In this document: positions 14,451 through 21,215 of the stretch, piece by piece
Layout: each line of letters starts with the position of its first letter
Numbering within the stretch: position 1 is the stretch's first letter
DNA from: an uncultured Candidatus Melainabacteria bacterium
GTDB lineage: Bacteria; Cyanobacteriota; Vampirovibrionia; Gastranaerophilales; Gastranaerophilaceae
Assembly: GCA_937895785.1 (NCBI GenBank)
Contig: CALBKW010000138.1
Span: 1-21,552, forward strand
DNA length: 21,552 nt
Direction of reading: 5' to 3'
The notes under the pieces: model-generated
The model's database searches: none
What the model was told of the DNA's origin: nothing
The model's input: the letters and a program-made list of their open reading frames with translations, nothing else
Made by a program: the position numbers and the translations under genes

Positions 14451-15047
14451 ATGAAAAAATATTATTTATTATTAATGACACTAATTTTTACTGTACAAGC
14501 ATCTTATGCAGACAGTATGTTTCCCGCAAGTATTAGAAGTGCATTGAAACATTCAGCAGATGTTAATTATGTGTCTGTTGTTATAGCGTTAGGTGTTGTA
14601 ATTTTATTAATATACATTACAGGTATTGTATATGCAAAATTGAACATTATCGGTCATAATGCAGTGAAAAAACAATATAAAGGTTTGGATAATGAAAGAA
14701 TATTTATTCATTCAACAACTCAAATTGGTAACAACAAAACATTACACGTAATTGAAATTGCAGGTAAAAAGCTTCTAATTGGTGTTACAAATGAATCAAT
14801 TAATTTGATTAAAGACCTTGATGACAATGCGACATCTGTATCTACAGACGATATGAAATCAATTTTCCAAAAAGAATTGTCTAAATCAATGCCATTGGAT
14901 AAAATTTATCCTCAAGGTGCAGATGCGTACAAAGAAGAAGAGGAAATTTCAATAGACAAAAAAATTCCTGAAGAAATTGAAAATATTAATGATAATCCTC
15001 AAAACAACAATAATGATGACTTTGGTCTATATAAAAAATATCTATAG
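14451..15047 (+). CDS. FliO-like single-pass membrane protein
   Basis: 198 residues. A signal-like N-terminus (1-20, ending SYA) is followed by a short segment, a membrane helix at about 41-64, and a cytoplasmic domain with LHVIEIAGKKLLIGVTNESINLI (about 98-120, shown here only for its key V-I-E-I-x-G-K-x-L-L-I-G-V-T pattern). That pattern is the core of the FliO/MopB family of flagellar/type III export assembly. The C-terminus is acidic and Asn-rich (about 160-192). GAGG precedes the ATG. No other flagellar gene is in the window, so a flagellar role is not established; it may be an isolated relative. It is divergent from the histidine kinase. Confidence 0.62.
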   Translation: MKKYYLLLMTLIFTVQASYADSMFPASIRSALKHSADVNYVSVVIALGVVILLIYITGIVYAKLNIIGHNAVKKQYKGLDNERIFIHSTTQIGNNKTLHVIEIAGKKLLIGVTNESINLIKDLDDNATSVSTDDMKSIFQKELSKSMPLDKIYPQGADAYKEEEEISIDKKIPEEIENINDNPQNNNNDDFGLYKKYL

Positions 15048-15052
15048 ATATT
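15037..15052. promoter_or_regulatory. Perfect 16-bp palindrome at the FliO-like stop codon
   Basis: AATATCTATAGATATT is a perfect dyad that covers the stop codon of the FliO-like gene. It overlaps a second AT-only dyad, ATATTATATAATAT (15048-15061), which holds a TATAAT (15054-15059) ahead of the NeuB gene. No good -35 is visible. It may be a protein-binding site, but AT-rich DNA gives such dyads by chance. Confidence 0.3.
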
Positions 15053-15112
15053 ATATAATATAGTTACCATAGTAATATTACTCTGGCAATCTACGGAAGT
15101 GAGTTAAAATTG

Positions 15113-15979
15113 ATGTCAAAAACGATACAAATAGCAAATAAAATTGTTGGTGAAAAGCAAAATTGCTTTATTACAGCCGAAATAGGAATTAATCATAACG
15201 GTAGTTTAGATTTGGCAAAAAAACTCATTGACATTGCCATTTCAACAGGTTGTGATGCCGTAAAATTTCAAAAAAGAACAGTTGATGTTGTTTATACCAA
15301 AGAAGAACTTGAAAAAGAACGAGAAAGCGTTTTTGGAACTACAAACGGTGATTTAAAACGCGGTTTAGAATTTGGTTTTGATGAATATAAGGAAATCGAC
15401 AGATACTGCAAAGAAAAAGGTATAATTTGGTATGCATCTTGTTGGGATAAAGCTTCTGTAGATTTTATTGAACAATTTAACCCACCTTGCTACAAAATTG
15501 CATCAGCTTCCTTAACTGATGACGAACTTTTAGAATATACAAAAGCAAAAGGCAAACCTATTTTCTTAGCAACTGGCATGAGCACAATTGAACAAATTGA
15601 CCACGCCGTAGATGTTTTAGGCAAAGATGACTTGATTATTTATCATTGCACATCAACATACCCAACAGACAATTCAGAAATTAATTTAAGAGTGATACCA
15701 TTTTTAAAAGAACGTTATAATTGTCCAGTTGGATTTTCAGGACATGAAAAAGGTATTTTGCCAACAATTTTATCAGTACAAATGGGTGCATGTGCAGTAG
15801 AACGTCATATTACAGTGGATAGAACTCTTTGGGGTTCAGATCAGGCAGCAAGTTTAGAAAAAGAAGGACTATTCAGAACTGTGCGTGACATTCGTCAAAT
15901 TAAAACAATTATGGGCGATGGTATTAAAAAGGTTTATGACAGTGAAAGACCTATTATAAAAAAATTAAGAAAGGTTTAA
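15113..15979 (+). CDS. NeuB-family nonulosonate (sialic acid-type) synthase lacking the SAF domain
   Basis: 288 residues from the ATG at 15113; a TTG directly before it is less likely. The TIM-barrel synthase domain is complete: AEIGINHNG at 22-30, KFQKR at 51-55, GFSGHE at 207-212, and ERHIT at 230-234 with D-x-A-A-S-L-E following. It should condense PEP with an N-acyl-mannosamine-type sugar (or its 6-phosphate) to give a nonulosonic acid. Family members usually run to about 340-350 residues with a C-terminal SAF (antifreeze-like) domain; this protein stops right after the barrel. The gene for a KdsC-like phosphatase starts 1 bp later, which suggests a phosphorylated product. GGAAGTGAG lies upstream of the ATG. 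No CMP-transferase or epimerase gene is nearby. Confidence 0.85.
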   Translation: MSKTIQIANKIVGEKQNCFITAEIGINHNGSLDLAKKLIDIAISTGCDAVKFQKRTVDVVYTKEELEKERESVFGTTNGDLKRGLEFGFDEYKEIDRYCKEKGIIWYASCWDKASVDFIEQFNPPCYKIASASLTDDELLEYTKAKGKPIFLATGMSTIEQIDHAVDVLGKDDLIIYHCTSTYPTDNSEINLRVIPFLKERYNCPVGFSGHEKGILPTILSVQMGACAVERHITVDRTLWGSDQAASLEKEGLFRTVRDIRQIKTIMGDGIKKVYDSERPIIKKLRKV

Positions 15980-15980
15980 T

Positions 15981-16457
15981 GTGAGTATTCCAAAGACTGT
16001 AAAAATGGTGATTTCTGATTTTGACGGAATTTTTACAGACAATACAATAATTATTTCAGAAGATAAGAAAATCTCAAGGAGAATTAGTTTTAAGGATGTT
16101 ATGGGAGTTTCTTTACTTGTTAAGAATGGTTACCAAGTAGGTATTATTTCTGGCGAGAAAAATTCTGCAATTGAGCTTATTGCCGAAAGCTTTAAGCTAA
16201 AAGAAGTTCATCAAGGTATAAAAAATAAAATAGAAGTTTTAAAAGGTATTTTGGAACGAAATAGTCTAACTATTGATGAAATTTTATACGTAGGTGATGA
16301 TGTCAACGATGCAGAATGTTTGAAATTTGTAAATACAAAGTTTACCGTTCCAAATGCAAATAAAAAAATTAAAGCAATTGAAAATATACAAATTACTTCA
16401 GCCTGCGGTGGCGATGGTGCTTTTCGTGAAATTGCAGATGAAATATTAGACATGTAA
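15981..16457 (+). CDS. KdsC-like HAD phosphatase
   Basis: 158 residues, the size of a cap-less C0-type HAD phosphatase. Motif I is DFDGIFTDN with nucleophile Asp13 and acid Asp15, motif II Ser57 in IISGE, motif III Lys82 in the KNK segment, and motif IV GDDVND at 105-110; GGDGAFREI near the C-terminus is the KdsC signature. KdsC removes the phosphate from KDO-8-P; relatives do so for Neu5Ac-9-P or KDN-9-P. Because it follows the NeuB-type gene by 1 bp, its substrate is more likely a nonulosonate 9-phosphate than KDO-8-P (inference). The start is GTG, with AAAGG upstream inside the previous gene. An ATG in frame at 16005 would cut into the motif I strand. Confidence 0.85.
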   Translation: MSIPKTVKMVISDFDGIFTDNTIIISEDKKISRRISFKDVMGVSLLVKNGYQVGIISGEKNSAIELIAESFKLKEVHQGIKNKIEVLKGILERNSLTIDEILYVGDDVNDAECLKFVNTKFTVPNANKKIKAIENIQITSACGGDGAFREIADEILDM

Positions 16458-16465
16458 TAAAAAAC

Positions 16466-16493
16466 TTGCAAACCCTATAATTTGTATTATAAT
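16466..16493 (+). promoter_or_regulatory. Sigma70-type promoter for lysC
   Basis: TTGCAA (16466-16471), a 16-bp spacer, TATAAT (16488-16493), then about 21 bp to the ATG. The leader is too short for a lysine riboswitch. Confidence 0.65.
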
Positions 16494-16514
16494 TTTGAAT
16501 GAATAAGGTTTATT

Positions 16515-17783
16515 ATGCGAAATCTAGTAGTTCAGAAATTTGGAGGCACATCAGTTGCCGACACAGATAAAATTAAAAATGTTGCCAATTCTGTAATTAG
16601 AGAAAAGAAATTGGGCAACGATGTTGTAGTTGTTGTTTCAGCAATGGGGCACACAACTGATTATTTGATGAAAATGGCAAAAGATATAAGTGATGTTCCT
16701 TCATCTCGTGAGTTAGATATGCTTTTGTCAACTGGTGAAGGTGTTTCAATTGCATTACTGTCAATGGCAATTCAAGCACAGGGTTATGATGCTGTTAGTA
16801 TGAATGCAATGCAAATTGGCATTATTACAGAGAATGTTCATAACAAAGCAAGAATTATAGATATTAAAACTGATAAATTAAACAAATATTTAGCAGAAGG
16901 CAAAATTGTTGTAGTTGCAGGTTTTCAAGGTGTAACTGAAGACGGAGAAATTACAACTCTAGGCAGAGGTGGTTCTGATACATCTGCAGTTGCAATAGCA
17001 GCGGCTCTTGAAGCTCAACGATGTGATATTTACACTGATGTAGAAGGTGTTTATACAACAGACCCACGAATTGTACCAAATGCTTCAAAACTAGATGTCG
17101 TAACGTACGATGAAATGTTAGAATTAGCAAGTGTTGGTGCTAATGTTTTACACCCCCGTTCGGTTGAAACAGCAAAACAATTTAATATGCCAGTGAGAGT
17201 TAGAAGCAGTTTCAATTTAGACAATATGGGTACTTTGATTAAAGGAGAGTATGACAATATGGAAATATGTAGACCAGTTACAGGCGTTGCCGTAGATATG
17301 TCAAAATTGAGAATTGTTGTTTGTGATGTTCCTGATGAACCAGGCGTTGCAAGCAAAATATTTACAACTTTGGCTGATGAACATATTTCTGTTGACACTA
17401 TTATTCAATCTTATGCAAGATTACATAATAATACTAATGATATTGCTTTTACTATCAATAAGTCTGACTTGCCTAGAACAATGGAACTTTTTGACAAAAT
17501 TAACGACGAAATTAAAGCTGATAAAATTCATATCGACGATAATATCGCCAAAGTTTCAATTGTCGGTGCGGGTATGATTGATAGACCAGGCGTTGCAGCT
17601 ACTATGTTTGATACTTTAGCAAATCTAAACATTAATATCAAAATGATTTCTACAAGTGAAGTTAAAATTAGCTGTCTTGTAGATGCAGATGTTGCAAACG
17701 ATGCTTTAAGAGCTTTACACAAGGCCTTTAACTTGGGTTGTGATGTGATAGCAACTGTTAAAGGTGATTTACCGAACATTTAA
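16515..17783 (+). CDS. lysC: Aspartate kinase, monofunctional with two ACT domains
   Basis: 422 residues. It phosphorylates aspartate, the first step toward lysine, threonine, methionine and diaminopimelate for peptidoglycan. The kinase domain (1 to about 250) shows KFGGTSV at 8-14, STGEGVS at 72-78, TLGRGGSDTSA at 148-158 and the YTDVEGVYTTDPR segment. Two ACT domains follow (about 265-340 and 345-415; DEPGVASKIF and DRPGVAATMF), the usual sites for feedback by Lys and/or Thr. Which amino acid controls it cannot be read here. No homoserine dehydrogenase is fused. AAGG precedes the ATG; the VKOR-DsbA gene follows after 12 bp. Confidence 0.95.
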   Translation: MRNLVVQKFGGTSVADTDKIKNVANSVIREKKLGNDVVVVVSAMGHTTDYLMKMAKDISDVPSSRELDMLLSTGEGVSIALLSMAIQAQGYDAVSMNAMQIGIITENVHNKARIIDIKTDKLNKYLAEGKIVVVAGFQGVTEDGEITTLGRGGSDTSAVAIAAALEAQRCDIYTDVEGVYTTDPRIVPNASKLDVVTYDEMLELASVGANVLHPRSVETAKQFNMPVRVRSSFNLDNMGTLIKGEYDNMEICRPVTGVAVDMSKLRIVVCDVPDEPGVASKIFTTLADEHISVDTIIQSYARLHNNTNDIAFTINKSDLPRTMELFDKINDEIKADKIHIDDNIAKVSIVGAGMIDRPGVAATMFDTLANLNINIKMISTSEVKISCLVDADVANDALRALHKAFNLGCDVIATVKGDLPNI

Positions 17784-17795
17784 GGAGTTTATTTA

Positions 17796-19049
17796 ATGGA
17801 AAATATGCAAAATAACGATAACCAATTTGTAGAAACTTATGAACTAAAAACTTGGAAAAAATGGGCTATCGCAGGTGTTGCTTTAGTTGGTTTTATAACA
17901 ACAATTTATTTAGCAGTTGTTTATTACAAAGCAAATTTTTTGGTAAATGCTCATGCTAGTTTCTGTTCAATAAACGAATTTATTGACTGTGATTCAGTTG
18001 CTAAAACAAAAGATTCACAGTTCTTTGGTGTTCCTTTAGCTTTATGGGGAATGTTCTTATATGCATTCATTGGGTTAATGATGTGTGCGAAAAAACTTGC
18101 TCAAGTAAAATTGTTCAAGTTTATGGAAGTTTTCAAAAATCCTTATGCATATATCTCTGCACTTGGTATAATTTCTTTTACTATTTCGATGATTTTACTT
18201 TGCGTAAGCTTATTCCAAATCAAGAAATTATGCATAATGTGCGTTTTGACATACATTTTAGACTTTGCAATTGGTCTTTTAGCTTTAAATAATTACTCAA
18301 GAAAGACTTTTGTCGAAGTGTTTAAAACTTCATTCTACGATTTTTTAAGCGCATTAAAAATAAAAAAATATCTAGTAGCATTTTTAGTTGTTGCGGTTTG
18401 CGGTGTTGCATTTTTAACATATACATCAGTATCCTTAAAATTGGCACCACAAGTAAAACGTATTAATTCTATTCAAAAATTTGTTAAATTAAACGAAAAG
18501 AAATTAAATCCCTATGCTCCAAAAAGTAATGTTTTAGGCGATGAAGACGGAAAGGTTACTCTTGAAGTATACTCAGATTTCAGATGTCCTATCTGTCAGG
18601 TTTTCAACTTAATTATTTGTAAAACAGTTGGTGAACTTAGAAATGTAAAGGTTGTTCATCACCAATATCCATTAGATGCAGATTGTAACAAGTATATTCC
18701 AACTCAAGTTCACCCAGGAGCTTGTGCAATGGCGTTATATGCTTTAGCTGCTGAGCGTCAAGACAATTACTGGGGATTTGGTTCTCAATTATATTTAAGA
18801 CAACCAATGACAGATTACGATGTTTGGGCAATTGCTTTGGAACAAGGAATGAACTTGGACAAATTAAAAGAAGATGTACAAGATCCTGAATTGATTAAAA
18901 AGTTAGAGGCTGATATTGATTTAGCTCACAGCTATGATTTACACGGAACTCCAGCATACTCAATCAACGGTGGAAAAGTTAATATGGGTATTTTGCCTGA
19001 TTTTGTTTTGAAACAAGAATTAATCAAAGTTGGCGCACAAGAAAGATAA
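17796..19049 (+). CDS. VKOR-DsbA fusion, disulfide-bond-forming membrane protein
   Basis: 417 residues joining a VKOR quinone-linked domain to a DsbA-like thioredoxin domain, so one protein can oxidise thiols in the periplasm and pass electrons to quinone. The VKOR half (about 20-165) has several membrane helices, the loop pair Cys57/Cys65 and the active CxxC as CIMC (Cys146/Cys149). A further helix at about 190-212 leads to the thioredoxin domain (about 240-415) with CPIC (Cys264/Cys267) and cis-Pro in HGTPAY (384-389). Cys297 and Cys310 may form an extra structural disulfide. Such VKOR-thioredoxin fusions are known from cyanobacteria and some other bacteria. GGAG precedes the ATG. It replaces the separate DsbB/DsbA pair; no such genes are in the window. 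Confidence 0.9.
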   Translation: MENMQNNDNQFVETYELKTWKKWAIAGVALVGFITTIYLAVVYYKANFLVNAHASFCSINEFIDCDSVAKTKDSQFFGVPLALWGMFLYAFIGLMMCAKKLAQVKLFKFMEVFKNPYAYISALGIISFTISMILLCVSLFQIKKLCIMCVLTYILDFAIGLLALNNYSRKTFVEVFKTSFYDFLSALKIKKYLVAFLVVAVCGVAFLTYTSVSLKLAPQVKRINSIQKFVKLNEKKLNPYAPKSNVLGDEDGKVTLEVYSDFRCPICQVFNLIICKTVGELRNVKVVHHQYPLDADCNKYIPTQVHPGACAMALYALAAERQDNYWGFGSQLYLRQPMTDYDVWAIALEQGMNLDKLKEDVQDPELIKKLEADIDLAHSYDLHGTPAYSINGGKVNMGILPDFVLKQELIKVGAQER

Positions 19050-19597
19050 TGAATAACAACAAAATTTTATTGCACGCTTGTTGCGGAATTTGCTCGGCTT
19101 ATCCAATTCTAAATTTGCGTGAATTGGGTTATGAACCAGTGGTGTATTTCTTTAATCCAAATATTTATCCAGAGTCTGAGTATCAAAAACGCTTGGAAAT
19201 GGAGAAAATTCTGTGTGGTTATCATAATTGTGAACTAATTGTCGGAGATTATGACCAACAATTTTATTTTGATGCTGTAAAAGGTCTTGAAAGCGAACCA
19301 GAACGTGGAAAACGTTGTGACGTGTGCTTTGAGTTGCGCCTTGAACAAACAGCCCAAAAAGCAAAAAAACTTGGAATTGATATTTTTACAACTTCAATTG
19401 TAATAAGTCCACATAAAAATTATGCTTTACTTTCTGAAATTGGCGAAAAAATTGCGAAAAAGTATGACTTAAACTATTTGGCAGTCGATTTTAAAAAGAA
19501 AGATGGATTTTTGAAAACGAACAGAATTTCTAAAGAACTGAATCTGTACCGTCAAAACTATTGTGGCTGCAAATTTAGCATAAGGACTAATGTATAA
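19049..19597 (+). CDS. queH: Epoxyqueuosine reductase QueH
   Basis: 182 residues of the former DUF208 family, now QueH, which reduces epoxyqueuosine to queuosine in the wobble position of GUN-decoding tRNAs without cobalamin. The metal-binding residues are all present: adjacent Cys11-Cys12 in HACCGICS, Cys90/Cys93 in RCDVC-FELRL, and Cys172/Cys174 in NYCGCKFS. Length is normal. The ATG overlaps the stop codon of the VKOR-DsbA gene by one base (TAATG), so the two are translationally coupled; the functional link between them is not obvious beyond redox chemistry. It is the last gene of the lysC run. Confidence 0.92.
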   Translation: MNNNKILLHACCGICSAYPILNLRELGYEPVVYFFNPNIYPESEYQKRLEMEKILCGYHNCELIVGDYDQQFYFDAVKGLESEPERGKRCDVCFELRLEQTAQKAKKLGIDIFTTSIVISPHKNYALLSEIGEKIAKKYDLNYLAVDFKKKDGFLKTNRISKELNLYRQNYCGCKFSIRTNV

Positions 19598-19606
19598 AGC
19601 CCTAAT

Positions 19607-19634
19607 TTGCACGAAAAACATCTTCTGTTATAAT
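19607..19634 (+). promoter_or_regulatory. Sigma70-type promoter for the Cys-rich small gene
   Basis: TTGCAC (19607-19612), a 16-bp spacer, TATAAT (19629-19634), then an AAAAAGGAG ribosome site and ATG at 19661. Confidence 0.65.
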
Positions 19635-19660
19635 GAAAATATTAAAAAAGGAGTTTAGTT

Positions 19661-19861
19661 ATGGAATGTAAAAAAGAAGACAACAAATTAGAATGTACTT
19701 GTACAAGCACAACTTGCAAAAATCGTGGCGTATGTTGTGATTGTGTAAGACACCACAGAGAAAATGGCGAAATTCCAGGATGTTTCTTTACTGCTGCAGG
19801 TGAAGCATCTTATGACCGTTCTATTGCAAATTTCATAAAGGTAATGTCAAAACATGCTTAA
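19661..19861 (+). CDS. Cysteine-rich small cytosolic protein (DUF6485-like)
   Basis: 66 residues with eight Cys packed mostly into the first half: C3, C12, C14, C19, C25, C26, C28, then C41. The pattern CTCTSTTCKNRGVCCDCVRHH, given here as spaced Cys positions, resembles the DUF6485 family of short proteins in gut anaerobes. Such spacing suggests a Zn or Fe-S site, but no function is established. There is no signal peptide. It has its own promoter and a strong ribosome site, and its end overlaps the next gene by 8 bp. Confidence 0.75.
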   Translation: MECKKEDNKLECTCTSTTCKNRGVCCDCVRHHRENGEIPGCFFTAAGEASYDRSIANFIKVMSKHA

Positions 19862-20537
19862 TTATAAAACCCTTTTAACTTTATTTGCAATTTTAACCTT
19901 GTTGACTTTACTTCCTGTAAATGCCAAGGTACTAGATGAGGTTTATTCAGGTGTTTCTGATGGGCAAATGATATATTATTCATTTTGTTCCGACAAATGG
20001 TATTACCAACGTCCAGATCAAAAGAAAAAATGTATTTTAGAAGTTACACGTCGAGTTTCAGAAGGTTCGGGTAGTTACTCAGAGTACGTTTCTCCAATGT
20101 ATGATGTTTATACCCCAGCAGGTTCAAATTATGAATTTTTATACAAAGGACGATTGATAACTTATCATATATTCGATGTGAAATTTTATGAAATTGTTTA
20201 TAATCACAGAAATAAGCAGTTTATTGAAGTTCCACTGGAAGAAAGTTTTATAAAAGAAATTTTCAAAAATCCAAAGATAATTTATGTATCACAATTTAAT
20301 GACAACCATGAGCTAACAGTCAGAAAAAGACCATTGAAAAAACAAAGATATTTACTTTTGAATGATACTGACAAATATTTTTATCGTTATACATTAGAAA
20401 CTCCAAATAAAAGTAATGTAATAAAAAACTTATTTTTCGCAAAAAAACGCTGTAACATAGATTTTGCACACTTTATGGACGATGTTGATGAATTTCCGAT
20501 GTATAAAATTCACATAAGAAATGGACTAAAATTTTAA
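19854..20537 (+). CDS. Secreted protein of unknown function
   Basis: 227 residues. A clear signal peptide (about 1-24: MLNYK, a Leu-rich core, ending VNA) marks it as exported. The mature protein is rich in Tyr, Phe and Lys with two Cys near the start (FCSDKWYY and KKCILE) that could form a disulfide; I see no enzyme motif, repeat or anchor. The ATG lies 8 bp inside the end of the Cys-rich gene in another frame, so translation is probably coupled. An intrinsic terminator follows directly. I do not recognise the family. Confidence 0.72.
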   Translation: MLNYKTLLTLFAILTLLTLLPVNAKVLDEVYSGVSDGQMIYYSFCSDKWYYQRPDQKKKCILEVTRRVSEGSGSYSEYVSPMYDVYTPAGSNYEFLYKGRLITYHIFDVKFYEIVYNHRNKQFIEVPLEESFIKEIFKNPKIIYVSQFNDNHELTVRKRPLKKQRYLLLNDTDKYFYRYTLETPNKSNVIKNLFFAKKRCNIDFAHFMDDVDEFPMYKIHIRNGLKF

Positions 20538-20538
20538 T

Positions 20539-20570
20539 AAAAAAATCCGAGAAGTTTCTCGGATTTTTTT
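20539..20570 (+). terminator. Intrinsic terminator before the ribosomal operon
   Basis: A run of seven A, TCCGAGAA (20546-20553), GT, TTCTCGGA (20556-20563), then seven T. It ends the two-gene unit at 19661-20537 and insulates the S10 operon. Confidence 0.92.
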
Positions 20571-20617
20571 ATGTAACTAAATTATTAAGAAATCTATACA
20601 AACTAAAAATAACCGTG

Positions 20618-20646
20618 TTGACAGCAAAATTTGTTTGCTATATGAT
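20618..20646 (+). promoter_or_regulatory. Strong promoter of the S10 ribosomal operon
   Basis: A consensus TTGACA (20618-20623), exactly 17 bp, TATGAT (20641-20646). It is the best promoter match in the window, as expected for ribosomal genes. The predicted leader to rpsJ is about 90 nt. Confidence 0.85.
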
Positions 20647-20655
20647 TTTTTTACA

Positions 20656-20721
20656 CACTTAGCCGAGTGGCTTAAAGTCATGAGGTGGTGTAAGTGGAAA
20701 TAGAGTAACCAGTAGGGTTAC
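20656..20721 (+). promoter_or_regulatory. Structured leader of rpsJ
   Basis: Three pairings are visible: CACTTA / TAAGTG (20656-20661 with 20691-20696) enclosing AGCC-GAGT-GGCT (20661-20672), then hairpin GTAACC / GGTTAC (20705-20710 with 20716-20721) just before the ribosome site. Position and structure would suit ribosomal-protein autoregulation, which is inference. Confidence 0.4.
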
Positions 20722-20744
20722 AGAAGTATAAAGGAAAAAGAAAA

Positions 20745-21056
20745 ATGGCAACAGGACAAAGAATTAGAGTTTGTTTAAAAGCATACGATCACAAATTAAT
20801 TGACGTATCAGCTGACAAAATCGTAGAAACAGCAAAAAGAACAGACGCAAAAGTTGCAGGACCAATTCCTTTACCTACAAAGAGACGTATTTATTGTGTA
20901 TTGCGTTCACCACACGTAGATAAAAAATCTCGTGAACACTTTGAAATGAGAACACACAAACGCATTATCGATATTTACGAAGCAACTCAACAAACAACTG
21001 AAGAGTTGAGTAGATTAGATTTACCAGCAGGTGTAGATATCGAAGTTAAACTATAA
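20745..21056 (+). CDS. rpsJ: 30S ribosomal protein S10
   Basis: 103 residues, the normal length of S10 (uS10), a protein of the 30S head that also forms the NusB-S10 antitermination complex. Recognised by RIRVCLKAYDHKLID at the N-terminus, GPIPLPTKRRIYCVLRSPHV in the middle (the conserved loop, listed by its ends), and the final RLDLPAGVDIEVKL. AAGGA stands upstream of the ATG. It is the first gene of the S10 operon behind a consensus promoter and is followed by rplC, the order seen in most bacteria. Confidence 0.98.
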   Translation: MATGQRIRVCLKAYDHKLIDVSADKIVETAKRTDAKVAGPIPLPTKRRIYCVLRSPHVDKKSREHFEMRTHKRIIDIYEATQQTTEELSRLDLPAGVDIEVKL

Positions 21057-21083
21057 TTTCGTTCCCTGTCAAAAATTAAATAA

Positions 21084-21188
21084 GCATTATGCAATATAAT
21101 GCGATCTACGACTCTAAAAGGGTAAAAGGTAAGAGGCACAAAAGCAACGTAGCGCTCGCAAGCAGACGGACTAAAAGTTAAAACTTTT
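21084..21188 (+). promoter_or_regulatory. Structured rpsJ-rplC spacer
   Basis: The 159-bp spacer is long for a ribosomal operon and holds several perfect short hairpins: GCATTAT / ATAATGC (21084-21090 with 21096-21102), CTCT / AGAG (21112-21115 with 21132-21135), GCT / AGC inside CGT / ACG (21148-21168), and AAAAGTT / AACTTTT (21173-21179 with 21182-21188). A TATAAT lies at 21095-21100 but has no -35. Confidence 0.4.
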
Positions 21189-21215
21189 AAGCTCCAAAAA
21201 AGAAAGGAAAAAATC

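Noticed and set aside
14451..15047. Part of a flagellar operon
   Set aside because: Neither neighbour is a flagellar gene and no FliP/Q/R-like membrane protein is in the window.
15960..15985. Frameshift that would have removed the NeuB SAF domain
   Set aside because: The phosphatase gene begins 1 bp after the stop with its own ribosome site, and no SAF-like sequence is found in other frames there.
16458..16514. Lysine riboswitch before lysC
   Set aside because: Only 57 bp separate the genes and a promoter takes most of it; there is no room for the aptamer.
20651..20700. tRNA gene upstream of rpsJ
   Set aside because: AGCCGAGTGGCTTAAAG looks like a Ser/Leu tRNA D-arm, but there is no matching acceptor stem, anticodon arm or TpsiC arm.
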